A stretch of 64,000 nucleotides of DNA, from contig MEHQ01004429.1 of the NCBI GenBank assembly GCA_008828725.1, positions 287,374 through 351,373 on the forward strand. Reading direction: 5' to 3'. Each line of letters begins with the position of its first letter. Positions within the stretch are counted from its first letter, which is position 1. The stretch is from Saccharina japonica (lineage: Eukaryota > Sar > Phaeophyceae > Laminariales > Laminariaceae). Both the position numbers and the translations under genes were made by a program. The notes beneath the pieces were generated by a model, which saw only the letters and a list, made by a program, of their open reading frames with translations, was not told where the DNA came from and searched no databases. Below are positions 1-10,521 of this stretch, piece after piece.

Positions 1-397
1 ACGACACGCACCAATTTTCGTACTCTGCTTGCTGCTGCTGCTGCTTGTAGTTCAACTCAACCACACCACACACCATGATCGCAGCGTATCTGCGTGTCGA
101 AGATATCGACGAGCGCACCGAGTGGGGCTTAGATGCGAGGAGCGACACCCATTGGAGACAGGGGGTCGATCTACGCTTTGCTTGAGGGTAGAGCCTGTCT
201 GTGGTTGTGTCAAGAGGAAATAGGTCAAGAACTTGCTGCTGTGGCTGCCTTCACAAAACGAACAGCTTTCCAATTTTCAGAACCTTCTGTGCCCTGCACC
301 CTGTACACATCTCAGGAGAAGGAACGAAGATATCGTGCCATGGAAACGTCTGCTACCACTACTGCTACTACCTCCACAGTAGTTCGCGTCAACTCAC

Positions 398-586
398 CAC
401 TCCGGCCTTGTCAGCTCCGCCGCCGGCGGCGGCACCGCCGTCACCGCCGCCGGCACCGGCTAGGCCTTCGGCTACTTGCGCCTTCACGCCCTCCAAGCCC
501 TTGGCAGCTGCGTCCTTCAGGTCGACGCCGCCCTGCCCTCCCTGCTCGCCCGTTGCGTTCGCGATCGCGGCCTGGACTTGGTCCAT
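398..586 (-). CDS. Probable first coding exon of an unknown Ala/Gly-rich protein (partial gene)
   Basis: Reading leftward from an ATG at 586, the frame gives 63 codons beginning MDQVQAAIANATGEQ. It continues through an Ala/Lys/Glu-rich stretch into a Gly/Ala-rich stretch (about residues 42-58) and ends at a good donor, GTG|GTGAGT, in phase 0. Third codon positions are mostly G or C and the composition looks coding. The rest of the gene would lie beyond the left edge. I do not recognise the family. A donor-like GGTGAGT also occurs on the plus strand near 600, so a plus-strand gene cannot be excluded. Confidence 0.42.
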
Positions 587-923
587 GTTGAAGATAAAAA
601 GGGTGAGTATAGAGTGCTCGCTGATGCCTGCTGTGAAGATGTCGTTGCTGTGCGGATGGAGATGGCTAGAGGGTATCACGGGTGGAGCGAGTGATGGTGT
701 GAGGGCGTCGTGTGGGTGTGTGTGTGTGGGGGGGGTCTGTTGAAGCTACGTACAGTGTAGCAGGCCAGGCGGCGAGACTTTGGGGGAATCCGATATCCTA
801 AATCCTGAAGCTTCTTCTGGTAAATAATTATCCGCCCAAGATCCGCCAGAAAAAAAATGCACACAGCACTCGTACTTGTACTCGTACTTGTACTCGTACA
901 TCTCTGCCCACAAGATACACGTG
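587..923. other. Intergenic stretch without a recognised gene
   Basis: Only a short TG/G-rich run near 715-735 and a CTCGTA/CTTGTA microsatellite near 865-900 stand out. I see no supported coding sequence. Confidence 0.5.
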
Positions 924-1507
924 TACGAAGGGTACAACATACACCACACGCGAGCGACACCGTGGACACAACACGCGAGTTGTACCATAATACTATACGT
1001 ACGTGCGATCTGCGCCTTCTGTTCAGCCGGGCAGCGTATAAAACGATCGGTTGATTGCGACGTAACGGTAAAAATACACGCGCGCGCGTTGTTGGTTTCA
1101 GGTTTGGGAATTTGGGAATTTTGCGGGCGGGAAGCTCTGTGTGAGATATCAACTTGGGCGCAAACAGCGAACAACAAGCGGATAGACAAAATCTTCGCGG
1201 CTGGCTGTTGGATCCAATAACCGTTAGAGTATTATTCTGCTGCTTGCTGTTTTGGTTACAGCAGTTTGTTACACGCTTGTCTATACCCTCTCTGACGCTC
1301 GAATTATAGTGCTGTAGCCCACGCCCAGGTTCGATTTGTAGGCCATGCCCAGGCTCCATCCCCACGCTGTGGGCGTGGGTCTGTCACCCCCCCCTCCCTC
1401 CTAGCTCTCTCTAGCCCTTTTTTTGGCGATCCCGCAGATGGGAGCATGAAGCAGGATACCTCCCGCGAGCTACCTGGCTGAGTGGTCTGTTGATGTGGAT
1501 ATCTTCT

Positions 1508-1587
1508 ACTGTTTCGAAATATAAAGAACATTTTTTAATTAAAGTTGGTTATAAAATGTTTCTTATATTTCGGGACAGATTCGTATG
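1508..1587. mobile_element. Short TIR element of the CCACTGTCCCG/AAATATAAG family (degenerate)
   Basis: Inverted ends CTGTTTCGAAATATAA and TTATATTTCGGGACAG enclose about 45 bp of AT-rich sequence. The copy at 2827-2906 belongs to the surrounding duplication. Confidence 0.5.
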
Positions 1588-1994
1588 TTGTAACGTTTTT
1601 TTTTGTCGATCATTACAAAAGTACCCGTACAGTACAACAACACAACACCACCACCGCGGTCCGGTTCGAATTTGACGTGTTTTTTTGTTGATAAAAAAGT
1701 CACAAGAAGAGATGACAAGGCGGCATACATGATGATATGCTACCGTTAGCTCGACCGGTTGATTAGCCGTTCCTGCCACTGATACAGCGATACCAGCACG
1801 AGAAGACTTCGTCAGTATGTGTCCGTGCACAGAGCCCGACGGGACTGACGATGGTATGCAGAGCCTTTGTTTGGCTCGCGCTTCGCGCTTGCACGCCTTA
1901 TTATCATATTGTAGTACGTTGTATTAATAGCAGGGCAGCCCACCCTGCATGCGACTCGCCCAATATCTCACGGCGCTTCGCACTTGGTGCAAGC

Positions 1995-2098
1995 AATGTC
2001 TGCCTGGTTGGTGAAAACCCAACGTGCTCCGTCCCGGCATTGTAGGGATGAGAGGGTCTGTGGTCATACGACTACGGCCATGCATTGCATGAGTACAC
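1995..2098 (+). repeat. Dispersed repeat 'R' (GTTGGTGAAAAC ... CATGAGTACACC)
   Basis: One of about nine copies in the window sharing the order TCTGCCTGGTTGGTGAAAAC, CGTCCCGGCATTGTAGGG, a GACTACGGCCATGCA block and CATGAGTAC. In most copies a C-homopolymer follows directly. A duplicate of this copy lies at 3314-3412. Confidence 0.7.
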
Positions 2099-2100
2099 CA

Positions 2101-2240
2101 CCCCTCCCATTCTTTGTTTTGTTACCATCGCATTCGACTTTTTGATCCTTCTTTTCTCTCTCCTTCCTATTAATAGTCGTTGCAACTCAGATCCGGGGTG
2201 TCACAAACAAGTACGCCCTTCTCCCTCCTCCCCCACTACT
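2101..2240 (-). mobile_element. tRNA-derived SINE, 3' fragment
   Basis: Homologous to the 3' half of the full SINE at 32061-32400, including the conserved GATCCGGGG/GTCAC block. It differs by carrying CTATTAATAG where the other copies have CTAG. It is truncated at the N at 2242. Confidence 0.6.
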
Positions 2241-2241
2241 G

Positions 2242-2242
2242 N
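2242..2242. other. Single-N assembly gap
   Basis: An N joins a SINE fragment to the second copy of the duplicated block, so the junction is unlikely to be contiguous genomic sequence. Confidence 0.8.
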
Positions 2243-3412
2243 TACGAAGGGTACAACATACACCACACGCGAGCGACACCGTGGACACAACACGCGAGTT
2301 GTACCATAATACTATACGTACGTGCGATCTGCGCCTTCTGTTCAGCCGGGCAGCGTATAAAACGATCGGTTGATTGCGACGTAACGGTAAAAATACACGC
2401 GCGCGCGTTGTTGGTTTCAGGTTTGGGAATTTGGGAATTTTGCGGGCGGGAAGCTCTGTGTGAGATATCAACTTGGGCGCAAACAGCGAACAACAAGCGG
2501 ATAGACAAAATCTTCGCGGCTGGCTGTTGGATCCAATAACCGTTAGAGTATTATTCTGCTGCTTGCTGTTTTGGTTACAGCAGTTTGTTACACGCTTGTC
2601 TATACCCTCTCTGACGCTCGAATTATAGTGCTGTAGCCCACGCCCAGGTTCGATTTGTAGGCCATGCCCAGGCTCCATCCCCACGCTGTGGGCGTGGGTC
2701 TGTCACCCCCCCCTCCCTCCTAGCTCTCTCTAGCCCTTTTTTTGGCGATCCCGCAGATGGGAGCATGAAGCAGGATACCTCCCGCGAGCTACCTGGCTGA
2801 GTGGTCTGTTGATGTGGATATCTTCTACTGTTTCGAAATATAAAGAACATTTTTTAATTAAAGTTGGTTATAAAATGTTTCTTATATTTCGGGACAGATT
2901 CGTATGTTGTAACGTTTTTTTTTGTCGATCATTACAACAAGTACCCGTACAGTACAACAACACAACACCACCACCGCGGTCCGGTTCGAATTTGACGTGT
3001 TTTTTTGTTGATAAAAAAGTCACAAGAAGAGATGACAAGGCGGCATACATGATGATATGCTACCGTTAGCTCGACCGGTTGATTAGCCGTTCCTGCCACT
3101 GATACAGGATACCAGCACGAGAAGACTTCGTCAGTATGTGTCGTGCACAGAGCCCGACGGGATGACGATGGTATGCAGAGCCTTTGTTTGGCTCGCGCTT
3201 CGCCTTGCACGCCTTATTATCATATTGTAGTACGTTGTATTAATAGCAGGGCAGCCCACCCTGCATGCGACTCGCGCCAATATCTCTACGGCGCTTCGCA
3301 CTTGGTGCAAGCAATGTCTGCCTGGTTGGTGAAAACCCAACGTGCTCCGTCCCGGCATTGTAGGGATGAGAGGGTCTGTGGTTCATACGACTACGGCCGT
3401 GCACCCCCCCCC
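2243..3412. repeat. Direct duplication, copy 2
   Basis: Second copy of 924-2098. It ends in the C-run of an R repeat at about 3403-3430. Confidence 0.85.
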
Positions 3413-3802
3413 CCCCCCAAGCCCCCCCCCAAGCGCAGTCGAGACTGGCCGACGATCTACACATTATCTACCTTATTCCAGCACAGGTTTGTCTTGACAC
3501 CATGGTTCTGTTTCGGCAACCGCCATGGCGACTCCATGGCGAGTCCATGCGACTCAATGGCGATTGCCGAAGTGTGTCGATGGCGAGACTTCATGGTGTG
3601 TCCATGGCGTTTCCATGGCGACTCCATGGCGACTCCACGGTGTGTCCATGGTGTGTCCATGGCTATTCCATGGTATATCCATGTCGAAACCATGGTGTTT
3701 CCATGGTGTGTCCATGAAAACTCCGGGGGATGCCCATGGCGACTCCATGGCGACTCCATGGCTACTCCACGGTGTGTCCACAGCTATACCATGGCACGGA
3801 TC

Positions 3803-4128
3803 TACATTATTTGGCTTTTTCGTGGCACGTGTCGCGACACGTGTCGACGTGTCGCGACATGCCGCGACACGCCACGGACGCTGCCGCGGCACGCCGCGAC
3901 ACGTGCCGCGGCATTTCGCGACATGCTGCGGCATGTCGCGACAAGCCGCGACACGTTGGGTTAGGGTTAGGGTTAGGTTAGGGTTGGCGACACTCGCCGC
4001 GACACTCCCCGCAACACTCGCCGCGACATGCCGCGACATGCCGTGGGCTGTCGCGACATGCCGCGACATGCCGTGGCGTGTCGCGACACGTGTCGCGACA
4101 CGTGCCACGAAAAAGTCAAATAATGTAC
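3803..4128. mobile_element. Foldback element with a telomeric-repeat centre, inserted in the satellite
   Basis: The ends form an inverted repeat of about 44 bp (TACATTATTTG, CTTTTTCGTGGCACGTG ...) with one mismatch. Inner arms are tandem GCCGCGACATGCC-like units in opposite orientations. The centre is a TTAGGG array. CCATGG satellite resumes on both sides, so the element is an insertion. No coding capacity is visible. Confidence 0.8.
3956..3987 (+). repeat. Interstitial telomeric repeat (TTAGGG type)
   Basis: About four and a half TTAGGG units, one shortened to TTAGG, at the centre of the foldback element. Confidence 0.9.
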
Positions 4129-7100
4129 ATCCCTCCTCCATGGTGACTCCATGGTGCGCCCATATAGAGGCCATGACGCGTCCGTGGAGAGGCCATGGTG
4201 TCTCCATGGTGTGTCCATGGAGCCACCATGGCGATCCCATGGCTAGTCCATGGTGTGTCCATGGTGTGTCCAAGGCGGATCCATGGCGACTCCATGGTGT
4301 GTCCATGGCGGATCCATGGCGACTCCATGGTTACTCCATGGTGTGTCCATGGCTATTCCATGGTGTGTCCTTGCTGTGTTCATGGCAACTCCGTCGTATG
4401 TCCATGGCGCCTCCATGGCGACTCCATGGTGTGTCCATGGAGAGGCCATGGCAAACCCACGGCGACTCCATGGCCACTCCATGGTGTCACCATGGCGACT
4501 CCATGGGGTGTCCAGGGTTCTTCTATGTCGAATCCATGGTGGCTCCATGGTGACTCCATGGTATGGCAGTGGTGTGTCCATGGTGCGTTCATGGAAACTC
4601 CGTCGTATGTCCAAGGCGCCTCCATGGCGACTCCATGGTGCGTCCATGGTTGCCCCATAGTGGCTCCACCACTACACCATGGTGTGTTCATGGAGAGGCC
4701 ATGGTGAATCCATGGCGACTCCATGGCCACTTCATGGTGTCACCATGGCGACTCCATGGGATGTCCATGGTCTTTCTATGGCGAATCCATGGCGGCTCCA
4801 CGGCGACTTCATGATGTGGCCGTGGTGTGTCCATGCACTGTGTCCATGGAAACTCCGTGGGGTGTCCATGGTGACACCATGGCGGCACCATGGCGACTCC
4901 ATGGTGGGCCCATGGTGTATCCATGGTGTGTCCATGGTGTGTCCGTGACAACTCTTAGGGGTGTCCATGGCTACTCCATGGGGACTCCATGGCGAATCTA
5001 TATCGCCTCCATGGCGACTCAATGGCGACTCCGTGGTATGTTCATGGTGTGTCCATGGCTATTCCATGGTGTGCCCATGGCGATCCCATGGTGTCTCCAT
5101 GGTGTGTCCATGGCAACTCCGTGGGGTGTCCATAGCGATTCCATGGCGACTCCACGGTGTGTCCATGGCGACTTCATGGCGACCCCACGGTGTGTCCATG
5201 GCGACTTCATGGCGACTCCACGGTGTGTCCATGGCGACTTCGTGGTGGCTCCATGGTGGCCCATGGTGACCCCATGGTGATTCCGTGGTGTGTACATGGT
5301 GTGTCCATGGTGTGTCCGTGATAACTCCGTGGGGTGTCCATGGCTACTCCATGGCGAAACCATGTCGAATCCATAGCGACTCCATGGCGAATCCATGTCG
5401 AATCCATAGCGACTCCATGGCCGCTCCATGGTGTGTCCATGGCGACTCTATGAAGCGTCCATGGCGAACCCATGACGCCTCCATGGATGCACCATGGACA
5501 ACCTACGGAGTCGCCATGACACCTACGGTGTGTCCATGGAGAGGCCATGGCGAATCCGTAAGGTGTCCGTGGCTACTCCGTGGTGTGTCCACGGCAACTC
5601 CGTGGGGTGTCCATGGCGTCTCCATGGCGTCTCCACGGCGGCTCCGTGGTGTGTCCATGGCCTCTCCATGGCGCCCTCCGTGGCGTCGCCATGGCGGGTT
5701 AAGAGCAGCACGGAGTAGCTATGGTGCCGCCGCGGTGACTACACTGTGCCGCCATGGTGGGCTCTACACCCCATTGTGAGTCCACGGCTGCTCGGAGTCA
5801 CCATGGCGACTCGGCAGTCGCCATGGGGACTCCGTGTTGGCACGATAGCGGCTGCGTGGTGTCACCACGGCGCCTCTATCGTGACGCCATGGAGTCACCA
5901 TGGCGACTGCTGAGTCGACATGGACTCGCCATGGTGTGTCCACGGAGTTGCCGTGGACACACCATGGACACACCATGGCGACTCCATGGCAACTCCGTGG
6001 ACACACCAACGTATATCCATGGTCTCTCCATGGATTCGCCATGTAGACGTCATGGACACACCATGGAATAGCCATGGACGCATCACGGATTAGCCAGGGA
6101 GCCACCATGGAGTCGCTATGGAGTCGCTATGGAGTCGCCATGGACACGATGGAGGCTGCGTGGTGTCACCACGGCGCCTCCATCGTGACGCCATGGAGTC
6201 ACCATGGCGACTGTTGAGTCGCCATGGACTCGCCATGGTGTGTCCACGGAGTTGCCGTGGACACACCATGGACATACCATGGCGACTCCATGGCAACTCC
6301 GTGGACACACCAAAGCATCTCCATGGTCTCTCCATGGAGTCGCCATGTAGACGCCATGGACACACCATGGAATATCCACGGACACACCATGAATTAGCCA
6401 GGGGGCCACCATGGAGCCACCATGGAGCCACTATGGCCATGGAGTAGCCATGGACTCGCCATGGGCACGCCACGGAATACCCATGAGCACACCATGGAGT
6501 AGCCATGGGGTCGCCATGGCCTTTCCATGGCGCGCCCATGGAGACACCATGGCCTCTCCATGGACGCGCCTTGGCCTCTCCATGGGCGCACCATGGAATG
6601 GCCATGGAGTCGCCATGGAGATGCCATGGCCTCTCCACGAACAAACCATGGTGTGTCCATGGCGACTCCGTGGGGTGTCCATGGTGTATCCATGGAGGCG
6701 CCATGGAATCGCCATAGACACACCATGGACGCACCATGGAGTCGCCATGGACACACCAGGGAGTAACCATGGAGCCACCATGGAGCCACCACGGAGATCG
6801 CCATGGGGTCGCCATGGACACACCATGGAATAGTCTTGGACACCCCATGGAGCAACCATGGAGTCGCCATGGATCCGCCATGGACACACCATGGAGTAGC
6901 CATGGAGCCCCTATGGAGCCACCATGGACACACCAGGGAGCCGCCATGGAGGCGCCATGGACATACCACGGGGTTGCCACGGACACACCATGGGCACAAT
7001 ATGGAATAGTCATGGGCACACCATGGAGTAGCCATGGAGTCGCCATGGATTCGCCATGGGCACACCATGGACACCATGGAGTAGCCATGGAGTCGCCATG

Positions 7101-8043
7101 GATTCGCCATGGGCACACCATGGACACCATGGAGTAGCCATGGAGTCGCCACGGAGTCGCCATGGGCACACCATGGAATAGCCATGGACACCCCATGGGG
7201 TAGAGGTGGAGTCGCCATGGCCTCTCCATGGACGCACCATGGACGCGCCATGGCCTCTCCATGGACGCGCCATGGCCTCTCCATGGACGCGCCATGGCCT
7301 CTCCATGGAGTCGCCATGGACACACCATGAATAGCCATGGAGAGGCCATGGGCACACCATGGAGGCGCCATGGACACCCCGCGAAGTTGCCATGAATACA
7401 CCATGAACACACCACGGGGTCGCCATGGACACACCATGGCAACTCCGTGAACACACCGTGGCCTCTCCATGGCGGTTCCATGGTGTGTCCATGGGCTCTC
7501 CATGGGCACACCATGGAGTAGCCATGGCCTCTCCATGAAGTTGCCATGGAGTCGCCATGGAGACGGCATGAACACCCCACGGAGTCGCCATGGACACACA
7601 ACGGAGTCGCCATGGACACTCCATGGATTCGCCATGAGGTCGCCATGGAGACGCCATGGACTAAGTCGCCATGGAATACCATGGATTCGCCATGGAAACA
7701 CCATGGAGGCAGCCGTGGAAACGCCATGGAGTCGCCATGGACTGGCCATTGTGTCACCATGGAGTCGCCATGGAGTAACCATGGCGCCGCTGTCAAGTAG
7801 CCATGGCCACTGCGTGGCGAAGTGTTATATACTGTAGTCATGTGCAAAAAAATGTCGGATGATGTACATCACCAGACTGGCGGGCACGTGATTGGCGGGA
7901 AAAGGCGGACGAAAATAAATGTAGTAGTTATTCATAGTGGGCGTTATTGTGCACCACCACCTCGAGAAAAGGACTCAAAGCGAAAAGAGAGGAATCAATC
8001 AATAGTTCACTTCGTGAAAGCATTTACCTACCTGGTACGGTAT

Positions 8044-8131
8044 GTACCACTCACTCTGGACGGAAATATAAGGATCGATTAGGCATTAGTATGAAGACTG
8101 AGCGATCCTTATATTTTCGGCCAGAGGGGTA
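8044..8131. mobile_element. TA-flanked short TIR element (CCACT...GGAAATATAAGGATCG)
   Basis: Inverted termini CTCTGGACGGAAATATAAGG and CCTTATATTTTCGGCCAGAG surround about 35 bp. Related copies at 19837, 25579, 39053 and 47306 share the AAATATAAGG core and a TACCACT start. TACCTGGTA lies immediately on both sides (8029 and 8130). Confidence 0.75.
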
Positions 8132-8940
8132 CCTGGTACTACAGCAGTACTACCAGTATACTACCACGACTGTGTAGCATGTACCAGATCGAAGGTAAAA
8201 GTCTACGAAACGTGGAGGTGGCGTAACGGTTTTTAGGTTCGACACACTGCTTGCTGTGTCGCCAATAAGTAGCGTTGGATATCGAAGGAGAATCAACACT
8301 CATTCGGTACGAAACGAAACGCATCATATCACAGCGAACGACCGTCCGTGCACTACGACGCATATAGTCGCGACAGCAACGAGCACAAAACATCCTGTAC
8401 CTGGTATGTATTATGTCTGTGATTTTGCAAGCCATAAACATTGTAGTTCGAAGCAAACAACTTAATGTCATCCTGCTTCCCTTTTCAAATAAGACTTCTT
8501 GAAGGAAACTTGCCAGACAGACGAGCGCCACACGTACGTACGTACACACCTCGTCGCGCTCTCCCCAAAAGATGGTAAGGTTTTCCTTAAAATATGGCAG
8601 GCGTTTCCACCATAATAGCACACTATTTCGACGGTAAGGACCTGAAATTATGACATTCTGCAGACCGGCGACCCGCTCCACCCCCCCCTCCCCCCCCTCG
8701 GCCCATTGCCCCCTTTTCTCTCAAAGTCCCACGGAGCCCTTTTCCCGTTTTCTTCCCCGTAGTATCGTCCTTGGCCGGGTGCAAATCCCGTCGGGGGAAA
8801 AAAAACAAAAACCAAAAAGTGATTTGTACGACACCTCGTTTGCACGTTAGCTTTGAGCAGTCCAGCAGCAGAGCCTTCACGCTCACGAGAGGCTCCGCTT
8901 CGAACCAACCTACTTTTTTTTACTCCCGACAACAACACAC
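8132..8940. other. Stretch without a supported gene
   Basis: A 180-codon minus-strand open frame spans about 8139-8681. It has no recognisable family, and its left end lies in the CTACAG/TACCAG repeats around 8140, so I do not call it. Confidence 0.4.
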
Positions 8941-8944
8941 AAGA

Positions 8945-9150
8945 CATCTCGCCAACGGTCATCCCGCCAACGGTCAACCCGTCAACGGTCATCCCGCCAA
9001 CGGTCATCCTGCCAACGGTCAACCCGTCAACGGTCATCCCACCAACGGTCATCCCGACAATGGCCAACACGCCAACGGTCATCCCCGAAAGCGGGCAGCC
9101 CGACAACCGTCAACTCTCCAGCGGTCAACTCGCCAACGGTAAAATCCCGA
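8945..9150. repeat. 15-bp minisatellite (CGCCAACGGTCATCC)
   Basis: About 13 imperfect units of a 15-bp motif, variants CGTCAACGGTCAACC and similar. The period is a multiple of three, so several frames stay open and encode repetitive peptides such as PTVIPPTVNPS. Confidence 0.9.
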
Positions 9151-9544
9151 AGCCAACGGTTGAAAGCGGGAAAAGGCCGAGAGCCACTACGTACGCATTA
9201 AAGCACCCCGGTCTAGATGCGCCAACACGCCGAAGAGGCGTACAGGGAGGAGGGGGGGGGGAGGGGGGTCATCGCCAACGAGTTGTTGACGTCCCACCCG
9301 GTCGGACGGAAAGCTTCACAAAAACAACAAAACCCACCCTACGAAAAAACAAAAACATCTTGCGTAAGAGGTGGTCAACAATCCACGGCATCTTTCCAGA
9401 GCACCCTCGTCACGATCTGCAGACAGGTGCACCAGCAGAACAGCACGCCTCCCGCCGGCGTCGAAACAACGGCATCACAGATTTTTCACAATAACCAACA
9501 AATCGCATCAACTCTTTCGGGCGGCGGCAGCGGCGGCGGGGTCG

Positions 9545-9757
9545 CCGCCCCCCCCCCCCCCCCCGCCCCCCCCGGGGCGGGGCGGGGGGGGGGGGGCCCC
9601 CCCCCCCCCGCCCCCCCCGGGGCGGGGCGGGGGGGGGGGGGCCCCCCCCCCCCCGCCCCCCCCGGGGCGGGGCGGGGGGGGGGGGGCCCCCCCCCCCCCG
9701 CCCCCCCCGGGGCGGGGCGGGGGGGGGGGGGCCCCCCCCCCCCCCCCCCCCCCCCCA
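9545..9757. repeat. Pure G/C tandem repeat, 45-bp period
   Basis: About four units of alternating C-runs and G-runs (CCCCCCCCGGGGCGGGGCGG...). Only G and C are present apart from one edge base. The sister copy near 10936 has a simple C-run here, so length and order are uncertain. Confidence 0.85.
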
Positions 9758-10403
9758 CCCCTCCGATCACCTACCGCACGCCACGCCACCCCACTCCATT
9801 GCAGCTATTATGCTATCATACAACATCAATGCCCTCGCCCCTGACCGAGACCAGACTCTTGGTGGTCGCAAAGGCACGAATGAAACCGCCGGAGCCTTGT
9901 CGCGCGAGAAGAACCGGTACGAGCTCCTCGTTTTTTTTTACCAACCGACGACGCCGGAAAAAACCCGACCGACGACCGGACACAAACCGACGGAACAACA
10001 CAACCGATGGCGAAAAAAAACACCCAGCAACACAGCACACCCGACAACGCCCCGCACATCCCAACCCTGCAGCACGCCAGGCCCCAAAATCTCAAAGCCT
10101 GTTGTCGAAGCTCCCCCCCCTTTCTTCCCCCCCCCCGACAACTTCCCCCCCCCCACCCCGCCGGGAGCGCCCATCGTTCGAGCGGTGCCGCCAAGGCCAC
10201 AGCACCAAACCGCGATCGGATGCGCGACTCGGACGCTATCTCAGTCGACGTCGTCCTAGTCGAAAATCTGGCCCAGAGCCCCCTCCCCCGCCCAAGCGCA
10301 CGGGGGCCCAGGAAGAAACCTGACAAGCTGGCCATCCAAAAATTCACGCCGCCAACAGCGCACAAGAGCCACCCATGCATTGACTGACTGGCTGACTGAC
10401 TAA

Positions 10404-10406
<3 letters not shown>

Positions 10407-10440
<34 letters not shown>
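10407..10440 (+). repeat. (CAG)11 microsatellite
   Basis: Eleven CAG units. On the minus strand they read as TGC (Cys) codons at the place equivalent to the RAB11 C-terminal cysteines in the other copy. Confidence 0.95.
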
Positions 10441-10441
<1 letters not shown>

Positions 10442-10497
10442 CGTCGGAACCCACCTCCCCCGCTCAAACTTCCCCCCCCCCCCCCCCCCCCCCCCCC

Positions 10498-10521
10498 NNN
10501 NNNNNNNNNNNNNNNNNNNNN
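10498..10521. other. Assembly gap, 24 N
   Basis: The gap follows a long C-run and is flanked by two copies of the same sequence. Confidence 0.98.

Larger units (their letters stand above)
924..2098. repeat. Direct duplication, copy 1 (about 1.2 kb)
   Basis: This block recurs at 2243-3412 with a constant offset near 1319. Differences are small indels and substitutions, for example near 1617 versus 2936. The two copies are separated by a single N at 2242. Indel-type differences flanking a gap character suggest that two alleles or two uncorrected reads were placed in tandem. Confidence 0.85.
3500..7818. repeat. 11-bp CCATGG satellite array with an orientation switch
   Basis: About 4.3 kb of units of the form CCATGG plus five bases, mainly CGACT or TGTGT, so NcoI-type hexamers recur every 11 bp. 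From 3.5 to about 5.7 kb the plus strand carries CCATGGCGACT and CCATGGTGTGT. From about 5.9 kb it carries the complement (AGTCGCCATGG, ACACACCATGG). A higher-order repeat of about 304 bp is visible (near 5881 and 6185). Because 33 bp equals 11 codons, stop-free frames of up to 585 codons arise by chance; these are not genes. Confidence 0.95.
9158..10497. repeat. Direct duplication, copy 1 (RAB11 3' region)
   Basis: Recurs at 10522-11870 on the other side of a run of N. The copies differ by many one-base indels, typical of uncorrected long reads. This copy also carries a GC-only repeat at 9545-9757 and an uninterrupted CAG run at 10407-10440 that the other copy lacks. Confidence 0.85.

Noticed and set aside
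6090-7847. 585-codon minus-strand open frame and its many companions over 3.5-7.8 kb
   Set aside because: The 11-bp satellite has no stops in several frames on both strands. The peptides are repeats of MATPWCVHG-like words in every frame, without start context or splice signals.
8139-8681. 180-codon minus-strand frame
   Set aside because: No recognisable domain and no splice or neighbour support; its left end lies in repeats and beside a short TIR element.
8945-9150. PTVIPPTVN-type repetitive peptide
   Set aside because: It is a 15-bp minisatellite whose period is a multiple of three; several frames are equally open.
9217-10323. 368-codon plus-strand frame rich in Pro and Gly, with overlapping frames on both strands
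   Set aside because: Openness comes from the G/C-only 45-bp repeat and C-runs; the second copy of the block does not keep the frame.
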